Part shown: in pieces, positions 51,377-60,277 of the stretch | Layout: each line of letters starts with the position of its first letter | How positions within the stretch are numbered: position 1 is the stretch's first letter | Assembly: GCA_910579735.1 (NCBI GenBank) | Contig: CAJTUZ010000016.1 | Location: 15,536-79,535, forward strand | Origin: an uncultured Lachnospiraceae bacterium | GTDB lineage: Bacteria > Bacillota > Clostridia > Lachnospirales > Lachnospiraceae | Direction of reading: 5' to 3' | Length of the DNA stretch: 64,000 nt | Notes under the pieces: model-generated | What the model was told of the DNA's origin: nothing | Databases searched by the model: none | The model's input: only the letters and a program-made list of their open reading frames with translations | Position numbers and translations under genes: made by a program

Positions 51377-53008
51377 CTATGCCCTGACGATCACCTTCGT
51401 TTTCACATTCCCGATCTCCTCGTCTAAATCTTCTTCGAAAGACATTCCGAAAACCGGAGAACCATCCTTTCTGAAATGGACTCTTCTGATGCCATCGCAG
51501 CGCAGTGTACTTTCCGGCGAAGTTTCTGCGTGATAAGAAATCATCAGCTCACCGTCCTCGTTGTAAAAGAACGCATTATGCCCCGGACCGTATTCCCCCT
51601 CTACAGAATAAAAACTAAGTACGGGCCAGAGATTTTTCTTCCAGGACGCCGGATCGAGCAGATCGCTTTCTTCATCTGCAGCAAGGAGTCCCACGGCATA
51701 TGTATAGCTGTTTGCCGAACCGCCGGAATATGTCAGATAGACCTTTCCATCTCTGTAAAATGCGTAAGGCCCTTCATTGTTGATGGTTCCTGCCACATTT
51801 TCCCAGCCGTAAAGAGGTCTGGTAAGCAATATCGGCTCGCTTGTAAGCTGCCACGGCTTTGCAGCATCTATCGCTGCGATATAAAGCATGGAACCCGTAT
51901 CTGCCGGCGTTCCTATATCTCTTCTGTAAGACCAGACGACATAAGAAGCACGCTTTGTCTGCAGATATGTCATATCCAGGGTAATTTTGTTTCCTTCTGC
52001 AAGAAAAGTCCCATCCATTTTCCGGATCCGCACCGGATCTTCCCAGTCTTCTTCTCTGATAATGCTCCCGTTTTCCTTTAGCTTCATCAGGTGACACTGA
52101 GGCCCCCATTTCTCATTGCTGACCGCAAACAAGATATACAAATGCCCGCCGATCACATGAAACTCCGGCGCCCAGAAGGTCTGTACGAATCCCCGCTTCC
52201 CATCCTGCGGCAGAATCAGATGCTCTTTTACATCCTCTGTAAACAGTCCGGAAACCGTATCTGCTTCTCTGACATAAATACCGATATCATCCCTGTTATC
52301 ATTGGTCGCTATAAAATACCACTTACCTTCCCATCGGAATATCACGGGATCGCCGTATCCCTTCGCCAGAGGAAAAGGATACCTCTCCTGATATACTCTG
52401 CCCTGCACCGTATATTCACCCGGCCTGTCAAAGTCCATGTCCCCCGTTTCCCAACGCACTCTCTTTTCCGCTTTGGAGCCATCGGAATAAACTGCCTCTG
52501 CGCGAATCTGTTCCAGTTCTTCTAAGCTGCCTGCCTGCACTTTTTCGGGAATCCGCGTTTCCACATGCCGCATGGGCATCCAGTAGTCCGCCGCCCGCAG
52601 CGCCAGTTCCCTGTCAAGCTCTATGCAGTCCGTCATCTCTTCCGGCAGGGTAACGCCGCTTTGTGCAAACCCCCTCTCTTCAAAGTGAAGAAAATCTTCC
52701 GTATACCAGCATAGTTGCTTCCCTTCTGCCTGCACATCGATATCCCCGTTTTCACAGGTCTGCACCGCCATAATGTAAAAACCCGTATCTTCTGCCGCAA
52801 AAAGAAATGGCTTTGCCAGTCCTTTAGGCAGCAGAGTATCATCCGAAAGAATTTCGGCCTTCGCATAAAGAATGCCGTAATTTTTAAAAAACGGATGAAA
52901 CTCTTTTCCGTCAAGGCTGAAAGCCATATGGATACTGTTTGCCAGTCCATCGGGATAATTTTTCTCGGTTGTTCTGGTATAGACCTTCAAATATGCTCTT
53001 TGTCCCAT
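51377..53008 (-). CDS. Glycoside hydrolase family 43 enzyme with inserted Ig-like domain
   Basis: The product is 543 residues without a signal peptide. Residues 1-145 look like part of a sugar-propeller (AYLKVYTRTTEKNYPDGLANSIHMAFSLDG). Residues about 155-206 resemble a bacterial Ig-like group 4 domain (LEQIRAEAVYSDGSKAEKRV, then PGEYTVQGRV). The catalytic GH43 propeller runs from about 215 to 520, with D220 (GDPVIFRWEGKWYF), FWAPEFHVIGGHLYILFA and a Glu in INNEGPYAFYRDGKVYLTYSG. The likely activity is arabinofuranosidase or xylosidase. It is the first gene of a unit with LacI and two esterases and has a strong promoter with an operator at the transcription start. Confidence 0.85.
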   Translation of the reverse strand: MGQRAYLKVYTRTTEKNYPDGLANSIHMAFSLDGKEFHPFFKNYGILYAKAEILSDDTLLPKGLAKPFLFAAEDTGFYIMAVQTCENGDIDVQAEGKQLCWYTEDFLHFEERGFAQSGVTLPEEMTDCIELDRELALRAADYWMPMRHVETRIPEKVQAGSLEELEQIRAEAVYSDGSKAEKRVRWETGDMDFDRPGEYTVQGRVYQERYPFPLAKGYGDPVIFRWEGKWYFIATNDNRDDIGIYVREADTVSGLFTEDVKEHLILPQDGKRGFVQTFWAPEFHVIGGHLYILFAVSNEKWGPQCHLMKLKENGSIIREEDWEDPVRIRKMDGTFLAEGNKITLDMTYLQTKRASYVVWSYRRDIGTPADTGSMLYIAAIDAAKPWQLTSEPILLTRPLYGWENVAGTINNEGPYAFYRDGKVYLTYSGGSANSYTYAVGLLAADEESDLLDPASWKKNLWPVLSFYSVEGEYGPGHNAFFYNEDGELMISYHAETSPESTLRCDGIRRVHFRKDGSPVFGMSFEEDLDEEIGNVKTKVIVRA

Positions 53009-53043
53009 GCTTCCTTCTCCCTCTCCTATTCAACTGACGCCTT

Positions 53044-53059
53044 TGTTTATCGTTAAACA
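53044..53059. promoter_or_regulatory. LacI-type operator at the GH43-LacI promoter
   Basis: TGTTTATCGTTAAACA is a palindrome with 6-base arms (TGTTTA/TAAACA) and the CG centre usual for LacI-type sites. It starts 1 bp after the -10 element and so covers the transcription start. It is the most symmetric of the four related sites. Confidence 0.75.
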
Positions 53060-53060
53060 T

Positions 53061-53089
53061 ATCATATTGCTATTTTTCACGCCTGTCAA
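53061..53089 (-). promoter_or_regulatory. Promoter of the GH43-LacI-esterase unit
   Basis: On the minus strand TTGACA (53084-53089) and TATGAT (53061-53066) with a 17-bp spacer. Confidence 0.85.
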
Positions 53090-53145
53090 TCGATTCCGGA
53101 CAACTTGCATATTATTTTCTATTTTTACTTTCTGCGGCATACGCA

Positions 53146-53188
53146 TCCGGGGAGTAAAAAGAAATGCCGTTCCTTCTTACTCCCCGGA
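53146..53188 (-). terminator. Hairpin at the end of the feo operon
   Basis: TCCGGGGAGTAA (53146-53157) and TTACTCCCCGGA (53177-53188) form a perfect 12-bp stem, 33 bp after the small Cys-rich gene. There is no good T run, so it may only protect the mRNA end. Confidence 0.55.
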
Positions 53189-53221
53189 TAAATCGTCTAT
53201 TTTCAATACATTAGTCATTTG

Positions 53222-53383
53222 TCATTCTTTAAAATGTTTTTCATGACAGCAGCCGCCGCATCGGCTGCAATCACTGCCGCACTGTATGGATTTCCCGTTT
53301 CTTTTATCACGTATCATACTTCTTACGGCAAGTCCTGCTGCTGCCGCAACGGCGGCTAAAGTAATTATCGTTCCCGCACTCAT
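53222..53383 (-). CDS. FeoB-associated Cys-rich membrane protein
   Basis: The product is 53 residues. An N-terminal membrane helix (SAGTIITLAAVAAAAGLAV) is followed by a basic turn (RSMIRDKRNGK) and a cysteine/histidine cluster CGSDCSRCGGCCHEKH (about 35-50). This is the short protein typically encoded right after feoB in Firmicutes, thought to take part in iron handling at the FeoB channel. The FeoB stop TAA overlaps an ATGATG start pair, so the first ATG (53386) is an equally possible start. Confidence 0.88.
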   Translation of the reverse strand: MSAGTIITLAAVAAAAGLAVRSMIRDKRNGKSIQCGSDCSRCGGCCHEKHFKE

Positions 53384-53385
53384 CA

Positions 53386-55503
53386 TTACACCCATGCCTT
53401 TCTCATCGTATACGGCCTAAACAGCAGATACATAAATCCGATCACCGCAAGAATCGCTGCCGCCGTACCGGCTCCGAAAACGCCCGTCGTGATCACATTG
53501 CCGATCTGGTACATACAAAACGAAACAAAGTATGCCAATCCGCATTGATATCCGATGGCCGCCCAAAACCATTTTCTGTCATTCATCTCTCTCCTGATCG
53601 CACCCATTGCCGCAAAACAGGGCGCACACAAAAGATTAAATACCAGGAAAGAATATGCGCTCAGTGCACTCATGCTGCCTGCCAGCGCTCCCCAGATCTC
53701 CACGCCGTCTTCTGCCGCTTCACCAAAACCGAACAGCATTCCAAGCGTTCCGACAACATTCTCCTTCGCGATCAGACCTGTCACGGCTGCGACTGCCATT
53801 TTCCAGTCTCCCCAGCCAAGAGGTACAAAAAGCGGCGCAATCACGCTGCCGGTCCGTGCCAGAATACTGCCGTCAAGTTCTTCTGCTTCCAGCATACCGA
53901 AACTGCCGCCTTTCCAACCGAAGCTCATCATAAACCAGAGAATGATCGTCGATAAAAGTATGATCGTTCCCGCTTTTTTGATAAAGGAAAAACCACGCTC
54001 CCACATGCTTCGAAGCACACTGCCGGCAGTGGGAAGATGATATGCCGGCAGTTCCATGACAAAAGGCGCCGGATCTCCTGCGAACATTTTTGTTTTCTTT
54101 AATATAACGCCGGAGCAGATGATCGCTGCAATACCGATGAAATATGCACTTGGGGCAACCCACCACGCACCGTTAAAAAGCGCTCCCGCAATCAGGGCAA
54201 TGATCGGCAGTTTTGCACCGCACGGTATAAATGTGGTCGTCATGACAGTCATCCTGCGGTCACGTTCATTCTCGATCGTGCGGGAAGCCATAATTCCGGG
54301 AACACCGCATCCTGTCCCGATCATAATCGGAATAAAGGATTTGCCGGAGAGTCCGAACCTGCGGAAAATACGATCCATTATAAAGGCAATCCTTGCCATA
54401 TACCCGCAGCCTTCCAAAAACGCCAGGAAAATGAACAGCACAAACATCTGCGGAACAAAGCCAAGCACCGCGCCGACGCCCGAAATGATGCCATCGAGAA
54501 TCAGTCCCGTTAACCAGTCCGCACAGTCTATACGCTCAAGCAGGCTTTCTATGGCCGGCGGAATGATCTCGCCGAACAATACGTCGTTCGTCCAATCTGT
54601 TACAAAAGCTCCAATCGTTGTTACGGATACAAAGTAAACGATGAACATAACGGCTGCAAAAATCGGCAGTGCCAGGATACGGTTAGTGACGATCCTGTCT
54701 ATCCGATCGGAGGCAGTCGGTTTCCCTTTCCGGTTCTTCGTACAGCATTCCCCGATGATCGATGAAATATAAACATATCTCTCGTTGGTGATAATGCTTT
54801 CCGTATCATCGTCAAATTGCTTCTCCAATTTGATGATCTCTTCGGATACATCCGGCACGGTCCTTAACTGCTCCCTAATCTTATCGTCTTTCTCAAGCAG
54901 TTTTACAGCAAAAAAGCGCCTCTGCCTTTCCGAAACATCCTCTCCCAGTTTATCCGAAACACGCCGGATCGCCGTTTCCACATCCTCTGCAAAAGTATGG
55001 ACAGGCATGACATTTCCCTTCGCTGCAGCAACAGCCTTATCCACCGCATCCTGTATGCCGGTTCCTTTCAGCGCGGAGATTCCCACAACTTCACATCCCA
55101 GTTTCCTGCGCAGTTTTTCCATATGGATCCGGTCCCCTGTTTTCGTTACGGCATCCATCATGTTAACCGCCATCACCACCGGAATACCAAGCTCCAGCAA
55201 TTGTGTAGACAGATACAGATTCCGTTCCAGATTCGTACCATCCACGATATTCAGGATCACATCCGGCTTTTCGTTGATCAGATAATTTCTTGCCACTACC
55301 TCTTCCAGTGTATAGGGAGATAATGAATAAATACCCGGTAAATCCATAATAGCAACTTCTTTATTAGTTTTCAACTTCCCTTCTTTTTTCTCAACCGTTA
55401 CCCCCGGCCAGTTCCCGACAAACTGACCGGCGCCGGTCAGCGCATTGAATAATGTCGTTTTCCCGCAGTTGGGATTGCCTGCTAACGCTATTGTAACCGC
55501 CAT
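53386..55503 (-). CDS. feoB: Ferrous iron transport protein B
   Basis: The product is 705 residues in the inner membrane. The N-terminal G domain shows ALAGNPNCGKTTLFNALTG (G1), FVGNWPGVTVEKKEG (G2/switch I), DLPGIYSLSPYT (G3) and NMMDAV (G4). The C-terminal half has the paired Gate motifs with membrane helices (IGTGCGVPGIMASRTIENERDRRM and LCAPCFAAMGAIRREM). It takes up Fe2+ under anaerobic conditions. The start at 55503 is chosen by AAAGGA upstream; a start ten codons earlier is less likely. Two feoA genes precede it and the Cys-rich peptide follows. Confidence 0.95.
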   Translation of the reverse strand: MAVTIALAGNPNCGKTTLFNALTGAGQFVGNWPGVTVEKKEGKLKTNKEVAIMDLPGIYSLSPYTLEEVVARNYLINEKPDVILNIVDGTNLERNLYLSTQLLELGIPVVMAVNMMDAVTKTGDRIHMEKLRRKLGCEVVGISALKGTGIQDAVDKAVAAAKGNVMPVHTFAEDVETAIRRVSDKLGEDVSERQRRFFAVKLLEKDDKIREQLRTVPDVSEEIIKLEKQFDDDTESIITNERYVYISSIIGECCTKNRKGKPTASDRIDRIVTNRILALPIFAAVMFIVYFVSVTTIGAFVTDWTNDVLFGEIIPPAIESLLERIDCADWLTGLILDGIISGVGAVLGFVPQMFVLFIFLAFLEGCGYMARIAFIMDRIFRRFGLSGKSFIPIMIGTGCGVPGIMASRTIENERDRRMTVMTTTFIPCGAKLPIIALIAGALFNGAWWVAPSAYFIGIAAIICSGVILKKTKMFAGDPAPFVMELPAYHLPTAGSVLRSMWERGFSFIKKAGTIILLSTIILWFMMSFGWKGGSFGMLEAEELDGSILARTGSVIAPLFVPLGWGDWKMAVAAVTGLIAKENVVGTLGMLFGFGEAAEDGVEIWGALAGSMSALSAYSFLVFNLLCAPCFAAMGAIRREMNDRKWFWAAIGYQCGLAYFVSFCMYQIGNVITTGVFGAGTAAAILAVIGFMYLLFRPYTMRKAWV

Positions 55504-55561
55504 TTTTCCAATTCCTTTCTTTCCGATTTTCAAATATTTTCCTCTTTCTGTTTGGGTTCTC

Positions 55562-55783
55562 TTAACATACTTCTATTATTTCCGCATCTTCTTTACGGAC
55601 GGACAATTCATATCCTCTCACTGTAATTTCGACAGGATCGCCAAACGGCGCGACTTTTCTCACATAGATCTCGACGCCCTTCGTAACGCCCATATCCATA
55701 ATACGCCGTTTAAGCGCACCTTCTCCGCCGATTTTACTCACTTTCACGGTCTCTCCCGGCTTCACACTTCGTAATGTCCTCAT
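55562..55783 (-). CDS. feoA: Ferrous iron transport protein A
   Basis: The product is 73 residues with the SH3-like FeoA fold: MRTLRSVKPGETVKVSKIGG, KRRIMDMGVTKGVEIYV and APFGDPVEITVRGYELSVRKEDAEII. FeoA helps FeoB activity. The start at 55783 has GGAGG 5 bases upstream. This is the second of two feoA genes and lies 58 bp before feoB. Confidence 0.93.
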   Translation of the reverse strand: MRTLRSVKPGETVKVSKIGGEGALKRRIMDMGVTKGVEIYVRKVAPFGDPVEITVRGYELSVRKEDAEIIEVC

Positions 55784-55803
55784 TTCATCCTCCTTACTGC
55801 GCA

Positions 55804-56013
55804 CTATATCATAATCCCTTTGGCCATACTTTTATCAATGGCGACACGGGAATCTTTGATATTTACGATCAAATTTCCTCCAATACAGGAAATCACGGTT
55901 ACGGCAGCGCCTGCCACAAACCCTAAGCTTTCCAGAAACAGCCTCGTGTCTTCTTTTCCGGTTATTTTTTTAATGGAATTCGCTTCTCCTTCTTTTGCAA
56001 ATATTAACGGCAT
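55804..56013 (-). CDS. FeoA-family protein, divergent copy
   Basis: The product is 69 residues, also FeoA-like but more distant: ANSIKKITGKEDTRLFLESLGFVAGAAVTVI and NLIVNIKDSRVAIDKSMAKGIMI. Paired feoA genes ahead of feoB are common in Clostridia. AAGGAG precedes the ATG. It is the first gene of the operon and follows the GTTAG-N6-CTAAC sites. Confidence 0.88.
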   Translation of the reverse strand: MPLIFAKEGEANSIKKITGKEDTRLFLESLGFVAGAAVTVISCIGGNLIVNIKDSRVAIDKSMAKGIMI

Positions 56014-56042
56014 ATTATCATCTCCTTATCTTGTTCTTTTTG

Positions 56043-56058
56043 GTTAGTCCCTTCTAAC
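56043..56058. promoter_or_regulatory. Metal-regulator-type operator, copy 1
   Basis: GTTAGTCCCTTCTAAC fits GTTAG-N6-CTAAC and lies 30 bp before the first feoA start. Sites with TTAG and CTAA arms are typical of DtxR/IdeR/MntR-family metal repressors. Confidence 0.6.
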
Positions 56059-56099
56059 TCATTGTGTAAAACAAGGGGCAGTACCCTCTGCGGACTACC

Positions 56100-56128
56100 C
56101 TTATAAACAATAAATGATAGAACAATAA
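56100..56128 (-). promoter_or_regulatory. Putative feo promoter
   Basis: On the minus strand TTATTG (56123-56128) and TATAAG (56100-56105) with a 17-bp spacer. The match is only fair. Confidence 0.4.
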
Positions 56129-56164
56129 TGCTGGACCTTTTATACCCTTAGTTTTTCCGTACAA

Positions 56165-56210
56165 GTTAGGCAGTGCTAACCTCTGTGATAATAGGTTAGC
56201 ACTGCCTAAC
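56165..56210. promoter_or_regulatory. Metal-regulator-type operators, copies 2 and 3 as a large inverted repeat
   Basis: GTTAGGCAGTGCTAAC (56165-56180) and its exact reverse complement GTTAGCACTGCCTAAC (56195-56210) both fit GTTAG-N6-CTAAC and are 14 bp apart. Together they can also fold into an 18-bp hairpin, which may serve as a terminator for the solute-binding protein gene or as a double operator. The 271-bp gap holds no gene. Confidence 0.65.
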
Positions 56211-56284
56211 TATTTTGTCAATACAATTTTTTATTTCTCATTAAATATAACTGCAGATTCCGCCATAGAGTATGCGGCCGCCTC

Positions 56285-57601
56285 TTACTGCGCTAAAGAT
56301 TCCTCCTGCAGTCTGTCAAATTCCGCCATACACTCGTCTACCGTAGCCCCGTTTAACAATTCCCGCACGATAAGGCATGTATTGCCCCACTGCTCTACTT
56401 TCATCCCTGCATTGGAGCCAAGAACATAGACGTTTTCCTCTATTCTGTCATTCAGCGGTTTCAATGCGGGAATACAATCCACTTCCACATTTTTGGAGGA
56501 AGAGATCACTTTGTTGGTTTCTGCATATACCTGAAGCGCTTCATCGGAAAGAATCACGTCCAGAACACGCATGGCATCTTCCGCATGTTCCGCATTTATG
56601 CCGATTCCATATCCCGTCATAGGCATTACCGGCATCTGTCCGCGGCTGCTCGGAAAACCGATGACTACCATGTTAAAATCCGGGTTTCCGTATGCGGTAT
56701 CGGTATTTGCCGCTCCCCAGTATGCCATGACAATCGGTGTCTTCTGAGCCAGAAAATCAGCGCCCTCTCCTTCAATGGCCTCGCTTACATAAGCCTTCTT
56801 CGCATCGATGTAGCCGCAATCGATCATCTCCTGCAGGAATTCAAAACCGGGACGCATATAATCACTGTACCTGCTTTCCCCGCTGTTAAGCGCCGCAATT
56901 TCCGCTTCGGTATTCCCGCCGTTATACAGATCCGCATATGCCTGTGCCAGGACAAAAGTCTCCAACCACCAGCGGTTCGCTCCTACGGGTGTTTCAATGC
57001 CGTTTTCCTTGAATACCCGGCAGCATTCCAGAAACTCTTCCGGTGTTTCCGGCAGTTCCAGATCATATTGATCAAACATGTCTTTATTGATAAACAGACC
57101 ATACGCCACCACTTCCTGCGGAATTCCCACCAGCCTGCCGTTGACCGTATTCGCCGTAATGACAACTTCCCGCAGATTTTTCACACATGCTAATTCCGAC
57201 AGATCCATGAGCAGCCCTTCTTCTCCCAGCATCTGAATGACATCCGGATTCAGCAGATAAAGATCATCCATATGATTGCGTGCCCTGTCAAGCGCCACAT
57301 CATCATAAGTTTTATCCTGATAGTCTTCCGCCGTGTAAGTGACATAATTCAATGTCACACCCAGTTTCTCTTCTGCCATGATAATGGTCTTATCTGCAGC
57401 GCTTCTTGCCACATTCTCTGCATTCGGATCCGTTTTTTCCATAGGACTGAACAGATTCACGATCCGCTCATTGCCTTCCTGTGATTCTACCAGATTCACA
57501 TTCGATCCTTCGCTTCCGCAGGCCGCCGTCATGAATACCGTCGCTGCTGTCAGAGCCATCGCCGCAAACCGTTTTACAAGATCTATCTTCCTTTGTTTCA
57601 T
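56285..57601 (-). CDS. Solute-binding lipoprotein without transporter genes
   Basis: The product is 438 residues. The lipobox is MTAAC with lipidation at Cys28; the rest reads as a family-1 sugar-binding protein (GIPQEVVAYGLFINKDMFDQYDLELPETPEEFLECCRVFKENG; MPMTGYGIGINAEHAEDAMRVLDVI). No permease or ATPase is nearby, and the gene follows a hybrid histidine kinase by 25 bp. It may bind a ligand and present it to that kinase rather than feed transport. The ligand is unknown, probably a carbohydrate. Confidence 0.85.
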   Translation of the reverse strand: MKQRKIDLVKRFAAMALTAATVFMTAACGSEGSNVNLVESQEGNERIVNLFSPMEKTDPNAENVARSAADKTIIMAEEKLGVTLNYVTYTAEDYQDKTYDDVALDRARNHMDDLYLLNPDVIQMLGEEGLLMDLSELACVKNLREVVITANTVNGRLVGIPQEVVAYGLFINKDMFDQYDLELPETPEEFLECCRVFKENGIETPVGANRWWLETFVLAQAYADLYNGGNTEAEIAALNSGESRYSDYMRPGFEFLQEMIDCGYIDAKKAYVSEAIEGEGADFLAQKTPIVMAYWGAANTDTAYGNPDFNMVVIGFPSSRGQMPVMPMTGYGIGINAEHAEDAMRVLDVILSDEALQVYAETNKVISSSKNVEVDCIPALKPLNDRIEENVYVLGSNAGMKVEQWGNTCLIVRELLNGATVDECMAEFDRLQEESLAQ

Positions 57602-57626
57602 ATTCCTTTTTTACTCCTCATCTATC

Positions 57627-60218
57627 TTACACTGTTTCTTTATGTACATACTGCTTTATCACCTTCTTCAGTAATACCACATCGATCGGTTTTGCCAGAT
57701 GTACATTCATTCCGGCCTGCAATGCTTCTTTTTCATCTTCCGCAAAAGCATTGGCCGTCATGGCGATAATGGGAATTTCACCGGCATCCTTACGTGTCAA
57801 TGCCCGGATCGCCCTTGTCGCATCATAACCGTTCATAACCGGCATCTGCACATCCATCAAAATGGCGTCAAACTCGCCCTCTTTCGCCTGTGCAAAACGT
57901 TCCAGCGCTGCCTTGCCGTTTTCGGCTATTTCACAGCTTGCGCCTTCTATTGACAAAATTTCCGACAAGATCTCCGCATTGATATCATTATCCTCTGCCG
58001 CAAGGAAATGCAGACCCTGAAGGCTGCTATCCTCTTCCGTTTCGGGCGCTTCGCACGCTCCGGACTCCGCCGCCTGTATCTGCATGAATTTTTCTTTCAG
58101 CGCAGATGCAAAAAACGGTTTTACCAAAGCTCCTGTATATCTCATCCGAAGCGTCTCTTCCATGTCTTCCGCAGCGGCATCTGCCAACAGCAGAAGAGGC
58201 GTTGTTTCCGGCAGCATCTTTTTTATCGATTCCACTGTCCGGTTTCCTCCCAGATCCGCTTCATCCCAGTCAAAGAGTATCATATGATATGCTTTCTGCA
58301 TCTCTGCGGCATCCTGTATCATTTCAAACGCAGCTCCTGCATCGGATGCTATATCTACCGTAATTCCAATATCGTCCAGAAGCATCCGGATATCCCTGCT
58401 TTCCTGCTCGTTTTTTCCCATAAACAGAATGCGCGATATTCCGTTCTTCTCCCAAAACAGTTTTTCCGCATGCCCTTCCGGTATACGGAACTCCAGTTCG
58501 ACCCTGAAAAGACTTCCCTTATCGACTTCACTGGAAACTTCAATCGTTCCGCCCATAAGCTCTACGATGTTTTTGGTGATCGCCATGCCGAGTCCGGTAC
58601 CCTGCACCTTGTTCGTCGTACTGTTTTCCGCCCGCGTAAACGCATCAAAGATCGTCTTCAAATATTCCTGTGTCATACCGTATCCATCGTCTTCTACTTC
58701 GATACGTATATGTTCAAACTGACTGGAACGCTGCTTTAAACCGATTATACGGAACCAGATATTTCCTCCTTCCGGCGTATACTTGACGGCATTGGAAAGA
58801 AGATTGATCAGAATCTGATTAATCCTTGTCTCATCACCTAACAGGTGTTCATGTTTAATGTCTGTTACTTCCACATGGAATTTCTGTGCCCTTGCATTCG
58901 CCATAGGACGGACGATCGCATCAATGGAAGACACCAGATCGTTCAAGGTAAATTCCTCTACGGTAAGTACAACCTTTCCGCTTTCAATCTTAGATACATC
59001 CAGAATATCATTGATCAGACTCAGCAGATGCTGCCCTGACGCCATGATTTTTTTCGTATATTCCCTTACCTTATCCGGATTCTCCGCATCCTTTGCAAGC
59101 AGAGTCGTAAAGCCGAGGACCGCGTTCATTGGCGTACGGATATCATGAGACATATTGGAGAGGAAAGTCGTTTTGGAATTACTTGCCAGCTGCGCCGCAT
59201 GCAGCGCTTCCGCCAATTGTTTGTTATGAAGCTCTCTTTCCGCTTCCCGCTCCCGCATGATGTTTCTCTGCTCACGCTGATTAAAGTAATACAGCACACA
59301 GCACAGGAAAAATGCGATCAGCATAACAATCACAACGATCAGAATATTCTGGTTGACGGTCTTTCCTTCCTGCTGGATGGCTTCTACCGGCACATAACCG
59401 ATCAGATAAACCGTACCGCCGTTTACCGCCCACATATAATTCAGGGCGTTTTTACCCCGTATATCATGATAAAACATGATGCTTTTTCCATTCTGCACAC
59501 AGGTCTCTACCTCGGCACGCAGATTTTCTTCCTGAATATCATTCGCCCTGTAAAAATCTTCAAGATTTAAATGACCCGCGCTTCGCTCCCCCATCCCTTT
59601 CGGTTTCAGTACAAACCTTTCCGTCTTCGCATCCATGATATAGAGCATAGCCTGTTTGTTGTAAAATCCCTCAGGAAGCGATCGGTCAAAGGAATCATAA
59701 GTATATTCTACATAGAGCATACCAATCTCCTGCTCATCCCTTAACACGGGGCATCTGATGGAATATGCCCAGGTTCCCATATAATTGATATATGAATGGG
59801 AAACATCCAGTCCTTCTATGATACTTCCCGCAGAAAAGTCCAGTTCTTCTTCGGAAAAAACTTCTCCCGTACTGGAAATTCCTTCCGTTTCTCCTTCACG
59901 GATAAATGAGATCTTTACCATGATCCTGTTCTTCTGATAAGAACTGATATATTCTTCCGGATCCTCCTGCATGGCAATCTCCTGTGCCATCAGCTTCTGA
60001 AATTCCGCTTCACTTTTTAAGATCGCCTCTAAAGTACATTTAATCAGATCCAGACTTTCATTCAGATTCTGGATTGCCGCGTTGGACATTTCTTTCGATA
60101 TTTTCCGTGAAACCGAAAATACTATGGCTCCCAGGATACAAAAAACGAGCAGGATCGAAAGGAGCAAAGGAAACCCTTTGTTCGTTCCATGTTTAGCCTT
60201 TTTTTCTTTCATTTCCAT
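57627..60218 (-). CDS. Hybrid sensor histidine kinase with two receiver domains
   Basis: The product is 863 residues. Membrane helices lie at about 17-38 and 292-312 with an extracellular Cache-like sensor between them (YEYTYDSFDRSLPEGFYNKQAMLYIMD). Then come a coiled coil, the phosphoacceptor His358 in SNMSHDIRTPMN, the ATPase with NLLSNAVKYTPEGG and GTGLGMAITKNIVELMGG, a first receiver (about 600-720, LFDWDEADLGG, rather divergent) and a second, canonical receiver (about 740-860, ILMDVQMPVMNGYDATRAIR). No output domain or response regulator is visible, so its target must be elsewhere or be a diguanylate- or protein-type partner. It is co-transcribed with the orphan binding lipoprotein. Confidence 0.92.
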   Translation of the reverse strand: MEMKEKKAKHGTNKGFPLLLSILLVFCILGAIVFSVSRKISKEMSNAAIQNLNESLDLIKCTLEAILKSEAEFQKLMAQEIAMQEDPEEYISSYQKNRIMVKISFIREGETEGISSTGEVFSEEELDFSAGSIIEGLDVSHSYINYMGTWAYSIRCPVLRDEQEIGMLYVEYTYDSFDRSLPEGFYNKQAMLYIMDAKTERFVLKPKGMGERSAGHLNLEDFYRANDIQEENLRAEVETCVQNGKSIMFYHDIRGKNALNYMWAVNGGTVYLIGYVPVEAIQQEGKTVNQNILIVVIVMLIAFFLCCVLYYFNQREQRNIMREREAERELHNKQLAEALHAAQLASNSKTTFLSNMSHDIRTPMNAVLGFTTLLAKDAENPDKVREYTKKIMASGQHLLSLINDILDVSKIESGKVVLTVEEFTLNDLVSSIDAIVRPMANARAQKFHVEVTDIKHEHLLGDETRINQILINLLSNAVKYTPEGGNIWFRIIGLKQRSSQFEHIRIEVEDDGYGMTQEYLKTIFDAFTRAENSTTNKVQGTGLGMAITKNIVELMGGTIEVSSEVDKGSLFRVELEFRIPEGHAEKLFWEKNGISRILFMGKNEQESRDIRMLLDDIGITVDIASDAGAAFEMIQDAAEMQKAYHMILFDWDEADLGGNRTVESIKKMLPETTPLLLLADAAAEDMEETLRMRYTGALVKPFFASALKEKFMQIQAAESGACEAPETEEDSSLQGLHFLAAEDNDINAEILSEILSIEGASCEIAENGKAALERFAQAKEGEFDAILMDVQMPVMNGYDATRAIRALTRKDAGEIPIIAMTANAFAEDEKEALQAGMNVHLAKPIDVVLLKKVIKQYVHKETV

Positions 60219-60277
60219 TCACCAAATTTTTCACTGCGTATTTCAATTTGTTTGCATTTTCGTTTTTTTGCTATTAT

